Assembly: GCA_015847255.1 (NCBI GenBank)
Contig: JADLZK010010876.1
Span: 248,001 to 312,000 of the forward strand
Source of the DNA: Hyparrhenia diplandra
Taxonomy: Eukaryota > Streptophyta > Magnoliopsida > Poales > Poaceae
DNA: 64,000 bases
Direction: 5' to 3'
Shown here: piece by piece, positions 12,390 to 23,779 of the stretch
Layout of the letters: every line of letters starts with the position of its first letter
How positions within the stretch are numbered: the stretch's first letter is position 1
Notes under the pieces: generated by a model
Seen by the model: the letters and a program-made list of their open reading frames with translations, nothing else
The model's database searches: none
What the model was told of the DNA's origin: nothing
Position numbers and translations under genes: made by a program

Positions 12390-13230
12390 AATACATATTG
12401 CGATACTGGATCGGAATTAATCTAATGGCAAAGGTTACATATGAATTATTATTTGGAAAATTGCCGTTGCAACCGACATATGTGCAGCTGCAGATGGCGA
12501 GACCAATCTTATAGAGTTCCGAAGGAATTGCCAAAGATGTGCGGTCAAGATTATGGATCACTATGTTCTCACCGACTTTGTAGTCATGGACATGGGAAAG
12601 GAAGAAGACCCTCCAATAGTGCTTGGGAGACCATTCCTCAACACTACACGTGCAATCATCTACATCCATACAGGAGAGATACATTTCCAATTTCCTAAAG
12701 AGAAGGTACGAGTTTACTTTAATAGTTACAATGAATATACAAATCCCGGAGGGAATATACATAATAAGAAATGGATTAAGAATCCAGAAGATGGTACAAT
12801 GATACCAACAGATTCAATACTAGGACATCATCTTAAAGGACACAAAGAAGCCATGAAGAAATTGGATAAGGAAATAAAGGAAGATCAAGAATACATCAAG
12901 GAAAAGCTTGCTTTCGACTTTCACTAGAAAAACGCTTTGTCAAGTTCTCTAAGGAATTAGGAGAATCATGGGAAGAATATGAAAGCATCGATAGTATTGG
13001 AACAGAAGTCAACAAGTTTCCTCCTTGTTAAAGGAAAGAAAAGAATTAAAAGCTAAAAAGGTAAAGTCTCTACACTTGAAACATCTATAGAGAAGAAGTA
13101 ATCAACTACTCCAAAGAAGAATACATCATCCAAAAGATGGAGGAAGAAGAAGACATCTCCTAGAACATCATAGAAGATACTATAGAATCATCAGTACTAC
13201 CGATTGTGACAACTGATATACCATGGGAGT
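12390..13230 (+). pseudogene. Second protease-like domain (PR2) and C-terminal tail of element C
   Basis: A second active-site-like DTGSE is at about 12402-12416, followed by LMAKVTYELLFGKLP. The second C-terminal block, DPPIVLGRPFLNTTRAIIY, lies at about 12610-12665 in the 12553-12927 frame. The tail is acidic and lysine-rich (KLDKEIKEDQEYIKEKL) and appears to end at TDIPWE-stop (about 13211-13230). The tail end of element D has a similar PWE-stop. Here the canonical Asp-Thr-Gly is present, unlike in PR1. No polymerase domain follows. Confidence 0.65.
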
Positions 13231-15585
13231 AAAGAACAGAACTTGAAGTCTTGTTGGAGGACTCAAAAATGCTTTGAATCCTCACCGAAAGGTAAGTAGG
13301 TAAGTTATCCATATTTTAATTTCTTGCATAATTTATTTCCATATCATGTTTATCTTTTTCAGTATTTCATATATGCATTTGAAAAATAACAAAAAATATT
13401 TTATCTTTTGTTTTGAGAAAACCTTTAAGCCCCATGCTAGTATCCCCGAGGTTAAATACCTCTAGGCTACTTTTTCTTTGTGGTGGCATAAAAAAATAAA
13501 GATAGTTTGTTTAAGCATAAATCTTTATCTTGCATATAAAAAATAAAATAAAAATGATAAATAATAAAAATCCAAAATACATATCTCGGGCAACTCAAGC
13601 AAAGTGGTTAATCTCTAATGCTTAATCAAGTTCCACTAGTTTTGTTATCTATTTGAGATTTCTGATTAGAAGAAGAGGAAAGATACTGACACCATCCTTG
13701 ATGTCAACTACCTCAACCTCTACATCATTGAAGATTACACTCCAATCTAGCTTGGGGAGTGCAACCTGATTATCCGGATAAGTATTTTATTATCTTATTT
13801 ATATATTATTATTAGTTAAATATTTTGCTAGCTAAAGTTTGTTAAGAGTCTAGTTTGTTTTGTTTTTAGAGGCTAGTAGTTTAAATAATCTTTTGTTTGA
13901 GTGAGAATAAAAAGTTTGAAGAGAGAGTGCACATTAAAGTTTACTTTGCTCAACTAAAATAAATCTTAAAATCTGCCAACATGGAGATGATGAATAGTTG
14001 CTCCGTTGTTATACTTTTCTAGTACCTAGCTTTCAAGCTTAATTTCTCTTGAGCTCCATTTTTTGCAAAATAAATACTCTAAACCTGAAACCTATGGGTT
14101 GCAAAATGCTTGCTCTAAAGTCTAGGTAATTGTGGATATGATATATGATAGTCCATTTTGCTATTTGATCTTACTCTTAGTGATACTAGATTTACGGAGA
14201 TTTATATTTTGAAAATTGAAAAGTGCACATGATAAGTTCTTATGTGACAAGAGTGTGAACCTCCTACCACAGCCATATATACATGCTATTTAGATTAGGA
14301 AAACCTTTGATTTATATATATAGGAACGCTTACTTTGTATTGAGTTTGTTCAATATTTATTGACCCTTAGAAACTTATCATGTCGATCATGCACACTCCA
14401 CTTTATTCCGCTATATCCACTCTACTTATCCAACATATATATATCACTATCACTTCACTAGCCAACAAAAATGTTCTATTCCTATTTCGGGGAGAGAGCA
14501 ACCAAAAATATTTCCTACCCATTCATTGCTAGCCAATATCTTACAAAAGCTCCATTGCATCTATTTATCTCTCACAAATATTACAAAAAGAGATTTGGGT
14601 TGTAGACTATTCTTTAAAAAAAAAAAAAGAGAGAGAGAAAAGGGAGATAAAAATGGACAAAAGAGGTGAGTAGAGCCTACCTCCCTAAGAAAAGAAAAAG
14701 AAAGAAAATAGAGATAAAAAATGAACAAGTGTTCGAGGGCGAGTAGAGCCCACATCTCTAAAATAAAGATGAAAAATGGACAAGTGTCCGAGGGTGAGTA
14801 GAACCCACATCTTTATAGAGGAAATATGAGACAAAAGTCACCTCGGGCCAGCAGAGTCCACCTCTCTAGAAAGAAAAAGCTACTGACCCTGATTCTCTAC
14901 AAAAATTCAAAAAAGAGAGATAATTCCTTAAGGAGCATAAGTAAGATATTCCTCATCTATTTATTCTATTCTATTATATTCTTTATATTCTATCCACAAT
15001 ACACATGCACCACTTCATCAGTGTGATTTGTAACTTTGGATCCATTGCTTGAATTTACAATATATGTAAGTAAGTTTAGTTTTCTCCTACCTATGAACTC
15101 CACATATAAGCTTTAGATATAGGATGAGAGAAAAGAAAGTATAGAGTGTTGTTGCTTAAGCTAAAAATATTACATCTTATGAGAGATAGACAATATTACT
15201 TTATTACCTAAGAGAGGATCCATAAATACCACAAATGAGAGACTAGAGAGTGTCACACTGAGAACTTTGAGTTTTATTTTGAAAATCAGCAAAAACTCTA
15301 GAATGACAGTTGATCAAAAGAGTTTGAAATATAGTGTTCGACTTGACTGTTCTATCTTTCAATTGCTCATAATTGAAGAAAAAGTTATAAGCTCCAAAAA
15401 GGTAAGAGGTATATGAGTAAATTGAAGATTTGAAAAGTTTTATTTATCGGGAGAGAAATTTTGTTTGAAAGCATGTGTACTTTTAAGGTGTGATAACGTA
15501 GTAGCAACTCTGATCCAAGTTTAATTTAATATATTGTTTTGTGTCTTGCTAAGAGACTAGCAAGAGGTAAGCTTGGGGGAGCTTT
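13231..15585 (+). other. 3' spacer of element C with short tandem modules
   Basis: This is 2.3 kb of AT-rich sequence with no credible gene. It contains the GATGATGAATAGTTGCTCCG block (about 13987), an internal AGCTTGGGGAG (about 13752) and four tandem modules between about 14650 and 14870 built on GGACA/GAACA palindromes plus GAGTAGAGCCCACATCTCT. The spacer ends in the PPT AAGCTTGGGGGAGC (about 15570-15583). Confidence 0.75.
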
Positions 15586-17370
15586 TGTTGACACTTGTTA
15601 TATCATAAAATTTCAAATTATTTAACATGAAATAAGGGCTCAAGTCAAAGGTTAAACATAAGTCTAGGGGTCTAATTAACATAATTCCATGAGTTTTGGT
15701 ATTTTGTGACTTTCGAGGAGACTTGATAGGAAAATGTAGAGAATAATGGAGAAGGTTCGAATATACAAGACATATACAAGACAAATAAAGACCAAACTTA
15801 TCCGTGAAGCAACTCAACCCGAAAAGTGGACTAAAACATTCTAGAAGATACCGGAGGACACCGGAGAAGGCGGGGAAGGCGAGGTGGCTGCCACCACTGG
15901 CGGCCGCCCGGTGCCACATAGGCCGCCGCCCGGTGGGGTCACCCTTTGTCGGCCTCATATTTTTATGTCGGTTTTACCACCCGACCTTGAGGTTGTATCT
16001 ACACCGTTGTTGAAGGTCGGTTTGATCCAAGGGTTGATGTTCATCGCCAAGTACTATATAAGAAGACCGGTGACCACGAGGCTGATAACAATTTCATTAT
16101 CAATCATATTCATACAAGTCCAGCCAAGTCTAGACCTAAGCCCTAGTTCATACTAGAAGTAGATTAGCTACATAACTAGTTCTAGTTGAAGATCAAGTTC
16201 ATCTTGAGTTCACGATAGTCAAGAAGTAGCAAGGATCGTTCTTGAGACTTCTCTCTTGTATTCAATCTGTAAGTTCACTTATATTTAGAATACAATTGTT
16301 ATGGCTTTGATCTTTATAATTATTATATTCTTGTTGATATGTGTTTATGCTTGCTATGATTATATGTTTAGTTTAGTAAGATTGATTTATATTTTATGCA
16401 TGGAATTGCATAGCATCCATATAGATGATCACTATGTGGGTGATAAGCAATGTGTAAACGTGGTGTTTATACAACGTTTATACGCATTGCACCCTACATT
16501 ACGAGTCGTGTGGTAGATCACGGGGTGACAGACCCTTTTTGAGTCCTTTAGAGTCCACCCTCCGAATGTAGGACACGTCGAGCTTTTAATTACGATGATG
16601 AATAAGTTTAGTCCTTGCTTGTCATTGGTAATGCTTGCCATGTGTAGAAGTAATCCAACCTTGCCATGATAGCTAGATGTATTGCACTAATTGTAGTATT
16701 CATTGACATATATTATTAGGAGTATCTTAGAAATATTCATTCTAGTCTAATTTATAACATGTTAGCTGCTTGTATGATATTAGTGGCATAGGCTAATCTT
16801 AGACTTGGACATTTATCATTATTATAATTATCTTTATCCTGTGACTTATCCTGTTGAGTTATGTTTGATGCTCATGGCTACTCTGCATTATAATATTGTA
16901 AAGTGAATGATCTCATAAATAAATCATAATATAAATCTTTAGATAGTTCTTATCTCTCTACCTTTCCATAGACTCCCTTCCCCGTGGTAAAATATAAATA
17001 CGATACGGATTACTCGGTGAAGTGCTATAATTGGTATTTCTATCTGTGCGCTTGCAGATATCATGTTCAATCTTTTATCAAGGCCAATCTATAAATACCA
17101 TGCCCCGCATTTCTTTGAGCGTTATTGCTAGGGTGACAGACTAGTGTATAGGTAATGCCTAGAAATGAGTGGTATACCTTGAGTTCATATCTGGTGAGAT
17201 TAATTCCACTATGGATAATGTGGCTAAGCTACATCCCACTACTAACACCGCCTAACTTCGCTTTGTTGGATTATGAGGTTAATCCCATATCCAAGCTAAC
17301 ATGATTAGATAGATATCCCATATATATTTCTCTCGCCTTCCTAATAAGGATCGTGTTAGAAATATCAACA
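15586..17370 (+). repeat. 3' LTR of element C
   Basis: The LTR starts TGTTGACACTTG after the PPT and ends ATATCAACA before the TSD GACAC. Its TATA box ACTATATAAG is near 16053. It is the partner of 8059-9847. Confidence 0.9.
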
Positions 17371-17375
17371 GACAC
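17371..17375. other. Target-site duplication of element C, right copy (GACAC)
   Basis: Directly follows the terminal CAACA of the 3' LTR and repeats the bases at 8054-8058. Confidence 0.8.
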
Positions 17376-17870
17376 CTCAGACAGGAGAGGCTGAACCGCC
17401 AGCCTACCAACTATGGACAAGCTACACTAATGGAGCCTGGGGAAGAAATGGCGCAGGAGCCTCCGCAGTCATTGTATCTCCCTCAGGAATCAAAACAAAA
17501 TATGCACTAAGATTAGACTTCAAGGCAACCAACAACGTAGCCAAGTACGAAGGCCTGATCCTAGGCCTCAACAAAGCAAAAGCACATGGAGCACAAGTCC
17601 TAGAGATAGGACGGACTCTCAACTCATAGCCGGGCAAGTTGAGAAAGAATACACTGCTCGAGAACCAGAATTAGCCAAGTACATTGCCGTGATACGATGG
17701 CTCGAACGAAGGTTCCAAGGATTCACGGAAAAAAACATATCCCAAGGGCAGTAAAACGCAGAGGCGGATGAGCGGGCTAAGGCAGCGAACAAACTATCCG
17801 CCCTTGCCCGCCGGAACATTCTATAGCACCGCTTCTAGACCATCAAACGAAACATTGGGAAAAGCACGCA
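17376..17870 (+). pseudogene. Second RNase H domain (Tat type) of element B
   Basis: The resumed pol frame reads YTNGAWGRNGAGASAVIVS, then KYALRLDFKATNNVAKYEGL and ILGLNKAKAHGAQVLEIG (17405-17610). This is the pattern of the additional RNase H domain that distinguishes Tat elements. Another frame continues with EKEYTAREPELAKYIAVIRW (about 17640-17700). The usual first catalytic Asp (YTDGA) reads Asn here. Frame changes after about 17610 break it. Confidence 0.75.
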
Positions 17871-19118
17871 AAACAAGTGATGTTGACCCGGAGCTTAAGG
17901 CGGTGGCAGCTCATTCTAGATGCCTTAAACGACGTCCTCAAGCCCAAAGACAAACACGAGACCGCTAGGATCGCGGCAAGGGCAAGGAACTATGTATTGA
18001 TAGAAGGAGTGTTGTACAAGAAGGGGGTCGTGCAACCTTTCTTTGAAATGCATATCCCAGCCAGGAAGGGGTGGAATTGCTCCAAGAAATACACTCTGGC
18101 ATCTGCGGCTCGCACCTTGGCCAATGGGCTATCTCTGCTTGAAGGCCTTAAGGCAAGGTTTCTTTTGGCCCACGCACATCGAGACGCGGAACACATTGTA
18201 AAAACCTGCGAAGCTTGCCAAAATTTTACGCCCACCAAAAGGACCGTCGCGGGAGACACGGCTAATCCCACCAACTTGGCCATTGCAAAGATGGGGAATG
18301 GACTGGTAGGCCCACTACCACCCGGCACAAGGTTCAAACAGGTTCGCGGTTGTCGCAAAGAGAGTATTTCACAAGGTGGATTGAAGCCAAACCGGCTGGC
18401 AACCATAACATCGAATCGGTCAAGAAGTTCTTCGGCAAAACATCATCTGCAGATTCGAGTACCCGGCACCCTCACAAGTGAGACAACGGCAAACAGTTCG
18501 ATTCTCGAGAAATTCAAACAATTTACGTGAAAGCATGGGTACAAAGATAGCCTTCGCCTCCGTGTACCACCCACGGCCCAACGGAGCGGTCGAGAGAGCA
18601 AACGGAATCATATTCTCAAGAATCTCCAAGAAGCTTTTCAACCTACGCAAAGGCAAGTGGGTGGAAGAACTCCCAAGAGTGATATGGTCGCATAACACCA
18701 CCATATCGAGCAACGGGTTATACTCCATTCAGTTTGTTATACGGAGAGGAAGCAATGCTACTTTAAGAGATAAAACACAAAAGCTTGCGCATGATGAAAC
18801 AAGAACTCGCAGAAGGCGAAGAGTACGCAAAGGAGACGCTCAAAGAAACAAGGCTCGAAGCCCTTTGCAATATAGAAATACCAGCGAGACCAAAAGATGG
18901 AGAGACCAAAAGTCATAAGAAAAGAAATCAACGGCGGTGATGCGGTGCTAAGGAGGAAGCCAAACGCAAGCAACGGCAGGAAAGCTCCAGCAAAAGTGGG
19001 AAGGGCCTTACACGGCCAAGGCGGCTGGAAGAGCTGGCTCCTTCTACCTAACGTCAGCGAAGGCGTCACCTCCGATCACACATGGAACATTGACAACCTC
19101 CGCCGCTTCTACATTTGA
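17871..19118 (+). pseudogene. Integrase of element B, broken
   Basis: An N-terminal part contains YVLIEGVLYKKGVVQP (about 17990-18040) and the zinc-binding TCEACQNFTPTKR (about 18205-18240). The core follows with VGPLPPGTRFKQ, LATITS and, past a one-base insertion around 18480, a VDNGKQF-like site. The VYHPRPNGAVERANGIIFS block (18560-18617) holds the catalytic Glu. The C-terminal end, HTWNIDNLRRFYI, stops at 19118. The first catalytic region reads GNGLVGPLP where GMD(L/W)VGPLP is expected. The enzyme would insert element DNA. This copy is inactive as written. Confidence 0.8.
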
Positions 19119-19454
19119 TATGTAAGAACCGTAACCCGAGCATGATGTAAGCAAGGGTTATGGCATTTACCGCTTTCGTACTTTTTACTTTTCAATCAAA
19201 AAAGGCTCGTACTCTTTTCCTCACGAGGGGACTCCTAACGGAGGTGAGGTTTTTAATGAGGCAAGACCTATGTAAAAACTCCTTTAAAGTTATTCAAAGC
19301 GTGTGTTCCCCCCAACGATACGCGTGCGAGTGTCGAAATTGGCTCCGCAAGTGGCCCTTTATTCGACAATCCAAAACTTGCTCGGAGGACCTCGTGCAGT
19401 ACGAACCAAAGATTCTTTACCGCGCAACGACCTCTAAGGCCATAAAAGGCCATA
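19119..19454. other. Non-coding stretch after element B integrase
   Basis: I see no gene or clear repeat here. It belongs to the 3' part of element B, between integrase and the minisatellite. Confidence 0.5.
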
Positions 19455-19625
19455 TGCCTGGAAAAGACCTGACAAATGCAGCCACCAGGAAAGACCTGAG
19501 AAATGCAGGCACCAGGAAAAGGCACCTGGAATTGTTCTAAGCACTTGGAAAAGACCTGAGAAACTCAGGCACCAGGGGATATTTCCTTACACCTGGAAAA
19601 GTCCTAAAAAATGCAGGCGCCAGGA
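19455..19625. repeat. Minisatellite in element B
   Basis: About five imperfect tandem units carry the consensus CACCTGGAAAAGACCTGAG plus AAATGCAGGCACCAGG. Unit length varies between roughly 34 and 45 bp. Confidence 0.75.
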
Positions 19626-19989
19626 ATTTTGCTCGCCGCAAAGTGATTGGTCAGAAAGATCCCTAAAAGAAAAGTAAGCGCCTAACGTTAGGTTGTCGCC
19701 GCTTGAAAGACGAGTCAAGCACAAGGCTAGGGACCTCCGCGTCAAGCCAACGCAGCACACAAGGACAGCTGAGCCATAAGCAACCAAAATTTTGACGAAC
19801 TTCCCGCAAGGCTCGGCCTTTTAGCCATGCGGCAAGGTTAAGCCCTTCGCCTAGTCCAAGCACGCATACAAAAATAAAGAGCAAACGCAAGTAGACATAA
19901 GTACAGTCACAATGACCAAGGTCCACCAAACATAGATAACAAATTTAGAGCCTTGCACGAGTTCAGCTACAAAGGCTGGCGCGCGGCAT

Positions 19990-21194
19990 TCGACAAATGC
20001 ACAATTAAACCTAACATCGTTGAGGTCCCATGTTATTACGCAACATAAGGTACCGTGTCGCGCCGCATCTCAAAGACAAAGCCACAACCTAAGCACCCTC
20101 CTCCAGACCCTTGCGCTCAGTGACTTGCGGAGGCGGGTTGGGGACCGGAACGGTTGCCACACTTGCAGCCTCGGTAGCAGTGCCGTCTCCCCTAGAGTTA
20201 GCATCGCCGCCTTTGGGCCACGCAAAGCCGCTGAACGCGGCACCTGTGGGTTTTTGGGCCAAAAAAGAAAAATTCCAAGACATGTAAGCAAAGCATGCAC
20301 ACCAACGTACATGTTGCTAGGAAAGAAAATAATAATAATAATAAATACAAACAAGTGCCACCATTTAGTACCTCCACCACCATGTTAGTAGAAGGTTGGA
20401 CAACCTTGCTTTGAGCGTAAGCCTCCATCCCTCCCTTGAGGCATCCGCTGCGTAGCACATCAAAGGAAGGGGGGAGTCAAACACTATAAAAGACAACAAG
20501 AGGCGACAGTTGCAAGTAACCCGGAGGGCGGTTACCTTAGACGACTTGGTAGCAAGAACACTTGAGAGCCTCGGCGGCGGTAGGACCCCGGATCCTCCAC
20601 CCCTATGTGCAAACAAAAAAATCATTGAGAAAGCAAGAAGGGAAAACATGGTAGTCAAATAAAAATAAAAATAATAAATAGTAAAAAAGGTGGAGAAAGA
20701 AAGGTACCTCAGTCAACTCAATCTCAACCTCCACGCCCCTTTGTCGGTTGTCCACAGGGCCGCGCCAAGCTAGAGCCAGCCTTGCCCCCGCTCGGCTCCC
20801 CGCCGTTCCTCGCAAGCAAGGGTAATCTGACACATGTTAGCATCGTAAGCTAAGGGGGAGGGAAGTCCAATAGCAAAAGATCGGTTCGTAATGCGCAAAA
20901 GCAAACCTTAGAGCTAAAAGCCCGACAGTCGCCGCGAGTCTCCTCAAGACCGTGGTACCTCCGTAAGTAGCGGCGTGAATTTCTTCACACCTCGTACCAA
21001 GCTGTCGGAGGGAACACCCATGGTGCGGTCATTCAGAGGCACATTCCTCACTTGCTCCACGTGGTCACAACCATAGGACTTAACCACCTTAGAAAGCCCA
21101 AAAGCACCAGCCATAGCAGCAAAGTCCCTGGCCGTTCCCAAGGTTCGGGAAAGCCCAAAAAGCACCAGACCATAGGCAAAGTCCTCGGCCGTTC
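19990..21194 (-). pseudogene. Distal part of the antisense ORF region of element B
   Basis: Several short minus-strand frames lie here, the clearest at 20944-21204 (LSKVVKSYGCDHVEQVRNVP, VPSDSLVRGVKKFTPLL). They continue the minus-strand coding-like region at 29544-31270 once element D is removed. Tat-type elements commonly carry an antisense ORF at this place. It is broken by many stops and a local 55-bp direct duplication (about 21090-21195). No function is assigned. Confidence 0.4.
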
Positions 21195-21195
21195 C
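21088..21195. repeat. Direct duplication of about 50 bp
   Basis: AAAGCCCAAAAGCACCAG through GGCCGTTCCC is followed at once by a second, slightly diverged copy (AAAGCCCAAAAAGCACCAG through GGCCGTTCC). The right copy ends exactly where the LTR of element D begins. Confidence 0.7.
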
Positions 21196-22937
21196 TAACG
21201 TCACTAACTAGAAACAGATATAAACCTATCACTAGCAATGGCGTCAAAAATGAATATCAGATGTTGCTTCGGATAAAACTAAAAGAAAATTATTCATTGC
21301 AGTTCATAGCATATCCGAAAAGGTTGTCATCCCTATAGTTAAACTACTAATATGCAAAGAATAAAATATTCGTACTATGCCTTGATAAACTTCTCAATAA
21401 GTAAATAAACAATTATAACCGGGTATCCGCAAGTTTAACGAGATATGAATATACCATTGTAGCATTTTAACCAGGAGTAAGAACCGTGTATTGAATTTAT
21501 ATTCTACCACGGGGAAAGAAGTCTACTATCATGAATTAACTATGCATGTGTGTATCTAAACATCTTAATCATCTCTCGTATGCAAAGCTTAAGTATTAAA
21601 TCTATTAATTACATAAACAGGGATCAAAGTTCACAATAAAGATAATGATAAAAGTTCTAATAAATAGATTCAACCAAGTCATATCCAGTGTGCATCTTGG
21701 AAAGTGTCAAACAATGGACGATAGCAATTCATAGGTTAGCTAGCATTAGAAACTCCAATATGTAACTCTAAACTATAAGTTAGGATCTACGATTAGTGCA
21801 ATACATCTAACAATCATTGAAGAAAGACTAATTAAATCCACACATGAGGAGACAGAATCCGTGAAGACTAAGGCGAAACTTAGAACAACCCGAATAATAT
21901 CATCCGCTAGGCCTACATACGGGGATGGATTGCAAAGGACTCAATGGTGCTGTCACCACCACGATCTACCACACGACCCGGCACATAGGGTGCAAACGCA
22001 GGTAAATAAGATCTAATCACCACGATTACATCGTCTCTACCACTCACCCATAATATTGATGGATGAGCGCTATACGAATCCATGCATGAACATAAAAGTA
22101 ATTCAACTATGCTAAACATGTAATCAAAGTAAATACTAGAACAAATAATCTCGAATATAAACATGATCAAGATATTCATATTAAGAACGTGTGCGGAACT
22201 TGAAGACTACTTACAATGAAGAACTTACAAGAACGAGGCCCGATCTTGGGCGAGCCTCCGACGATCGAGAGCGGATTTCTCCCTTCCTACTAGATCTAAT
22301 CTTGATTGCTACTCTTCCTAAAGCGGTGTTTCTAGAGCGTGGGATTGATGACTTGGATCTTGAAGCGCTTGAACTTGATTATGAACTAGATGATCTGAAA
22401 GGGGGGTCTAGGGGTCTGCTTATATAGCCCGGAGGAGGTGCCAGGGGTTGACCTAGATACAACTCGTGATCATACCGACACCCTCGGATTAAACCGACAT
22501 TAAACGGGTGGATTAGATTGAGTCTTGAAGTCGGTTGAGGAAGCTTCCAGAGGCAGGGCTGACGTGGCCAGGGGGGGATGCCGATCGGCCCCATTATTGG
22601 GCCGATCGGCCCAGGGGCTGGCCCACCCTGGTGCCCGTAATCCGTCGTGTCTTCTGGAGTCTTCTAGATGATGGTTTCTTGGGTGTTAAGTCTCGTTCAC
22701 GTCGGGATTAGTCCAGTGCCTTCTAGGGTCTTCTCTCGGAGTTGGATTGCATTACGCTGCGTAGTCGCATGCGGCTCACGAATTCTCGGTGTTTTCTGTT
22801 TAGTCCCTGCAATTCACAACTTTACCAAAACTGATGGAAATATGTTAGTGACCCCCTATTCTAGGTTGTTATTATGATTTATACCCCTTTCTCATGTTTA
22901 TTTGATTAATAAATTTATATGATAACAAGTGTCAACA
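21195..22937 (-). repeat. 3' LTR of element D
   Basis: On the minus strand it starts TGTTGACACTTGTTATC, like element C, after a PPT. The TATA box CTATATAAGC is near 22427-22418. It aligns with 27803-29543 apart from scattered small indels. The minus-strand terminus is truncated at GACGTTAG, while the partner continues to AAATACCAACA. Confidence 0.85.
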
Positions 22938-22958
22938 AACTCCCCCAAGCTTACCCTT
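22938..22958 (-). other. Polypurine tract of element D
   Basis: On the minus strand, GGTAAGCTTGGGGGAGTT directly precedes the 3' LTR. It is the same motif as in element C. Confidence 0.8.
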
Positions 22959-23720
22959 TGCTAGTCCCTAGCAAAGCTATATGCTATAGTAGGATCAGGA
23001 GTTGCTACTACGCTTTCATACCTCAGAAGTATTGTGTTTTATCAGAAATAAATTCTCCTCTTAACCAGATTGCTCTCTCATACCTGTTTACCATGGGGCG
23101 TAGCCTTTTCATGAATCATAAGCAAGATAAAACAATCAAGTTAAGTACCATGTCTCAAGTTCTTCGATCAACTATCATCCTGGGGTTTTGCAATATTTTT
23201 CAAAAGAAACTCAGAGATTCCTATGTATGACCCTCTTAAGTAGATGGTATGTAGTGGAGTTACACATGTAGGGGAACATACATAGTGGGATGATAGTGGT
23301 GAAGTGGATGAGGATGAAAGGTAGTAGATAGCCTTTAGCCTTTTCTAGTATTTTTCTTCTCAAGCATCTTGGACTACATCTCTCTTTCTAAAAATTGCTA
23401 AGACATGGGCTATCCATTCTTGGAGAGGTGGGCTTTGCCGGACTTGTGTCCATTTTTTTCTCTCTCCTTAGAGATGTGGGCCCTACTCACCCCGGACACG
23501 TGTCCATTATTCATCTCTAAATATATTTAGGGAGGTAGGCCCTTCTTGCCTAGTATGACTTTTTGTCCATTACTCTCCCTCTCTCGTCTCACTTTTTCTA
23601 AATATTTATTTTTTTTTTTTCTCTTCTCTCTTTTTCTTCTCTTTCTTTTTTTTTCGAATGTAGCCCAACCTCTTTTTAGCATGAATAATGAGAGAGACAT
23701 ATCCAAAAATTGCAAGAGTT

Positions 23721-23779
<59 letters not shown>

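Larger units (their letters stand above)
8059..17370 (+). mobile_element. Element C: Athila-like, gag plus two protease domains, non-autonomous
   Basis: The 9.3 kb element has LTRs at 8059-9847 and 15586-17370, a primer site, a gag-protease region (10255-13230), a 2.3 kb spacer, a PPT and a 5-bp TSD. No RT, RNase H or integrase motif is visible between 13230 and the 3' LTR. It therefore looks like a non-autonomous element depending on polymerase supplied in trans. It interrupts element B between the two RNase H domains. It is related to element D (shared LTR start, gag, both protease domains and spacer blocks) but clearly diverged. Confidence 0.85.

Noticed and set aside
19455..19625. Possible CRISPR-like array
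   Set aside because: Units are directly adjacent without unique spacers and the DNA is plant nuclear. It is a minisatellite.
20020..20388. Plus-strand ORF of 122 codons
   Set aside because: It overlaps minus-strand frames in the antisense-ORF region of element B and has no recognisable domain.
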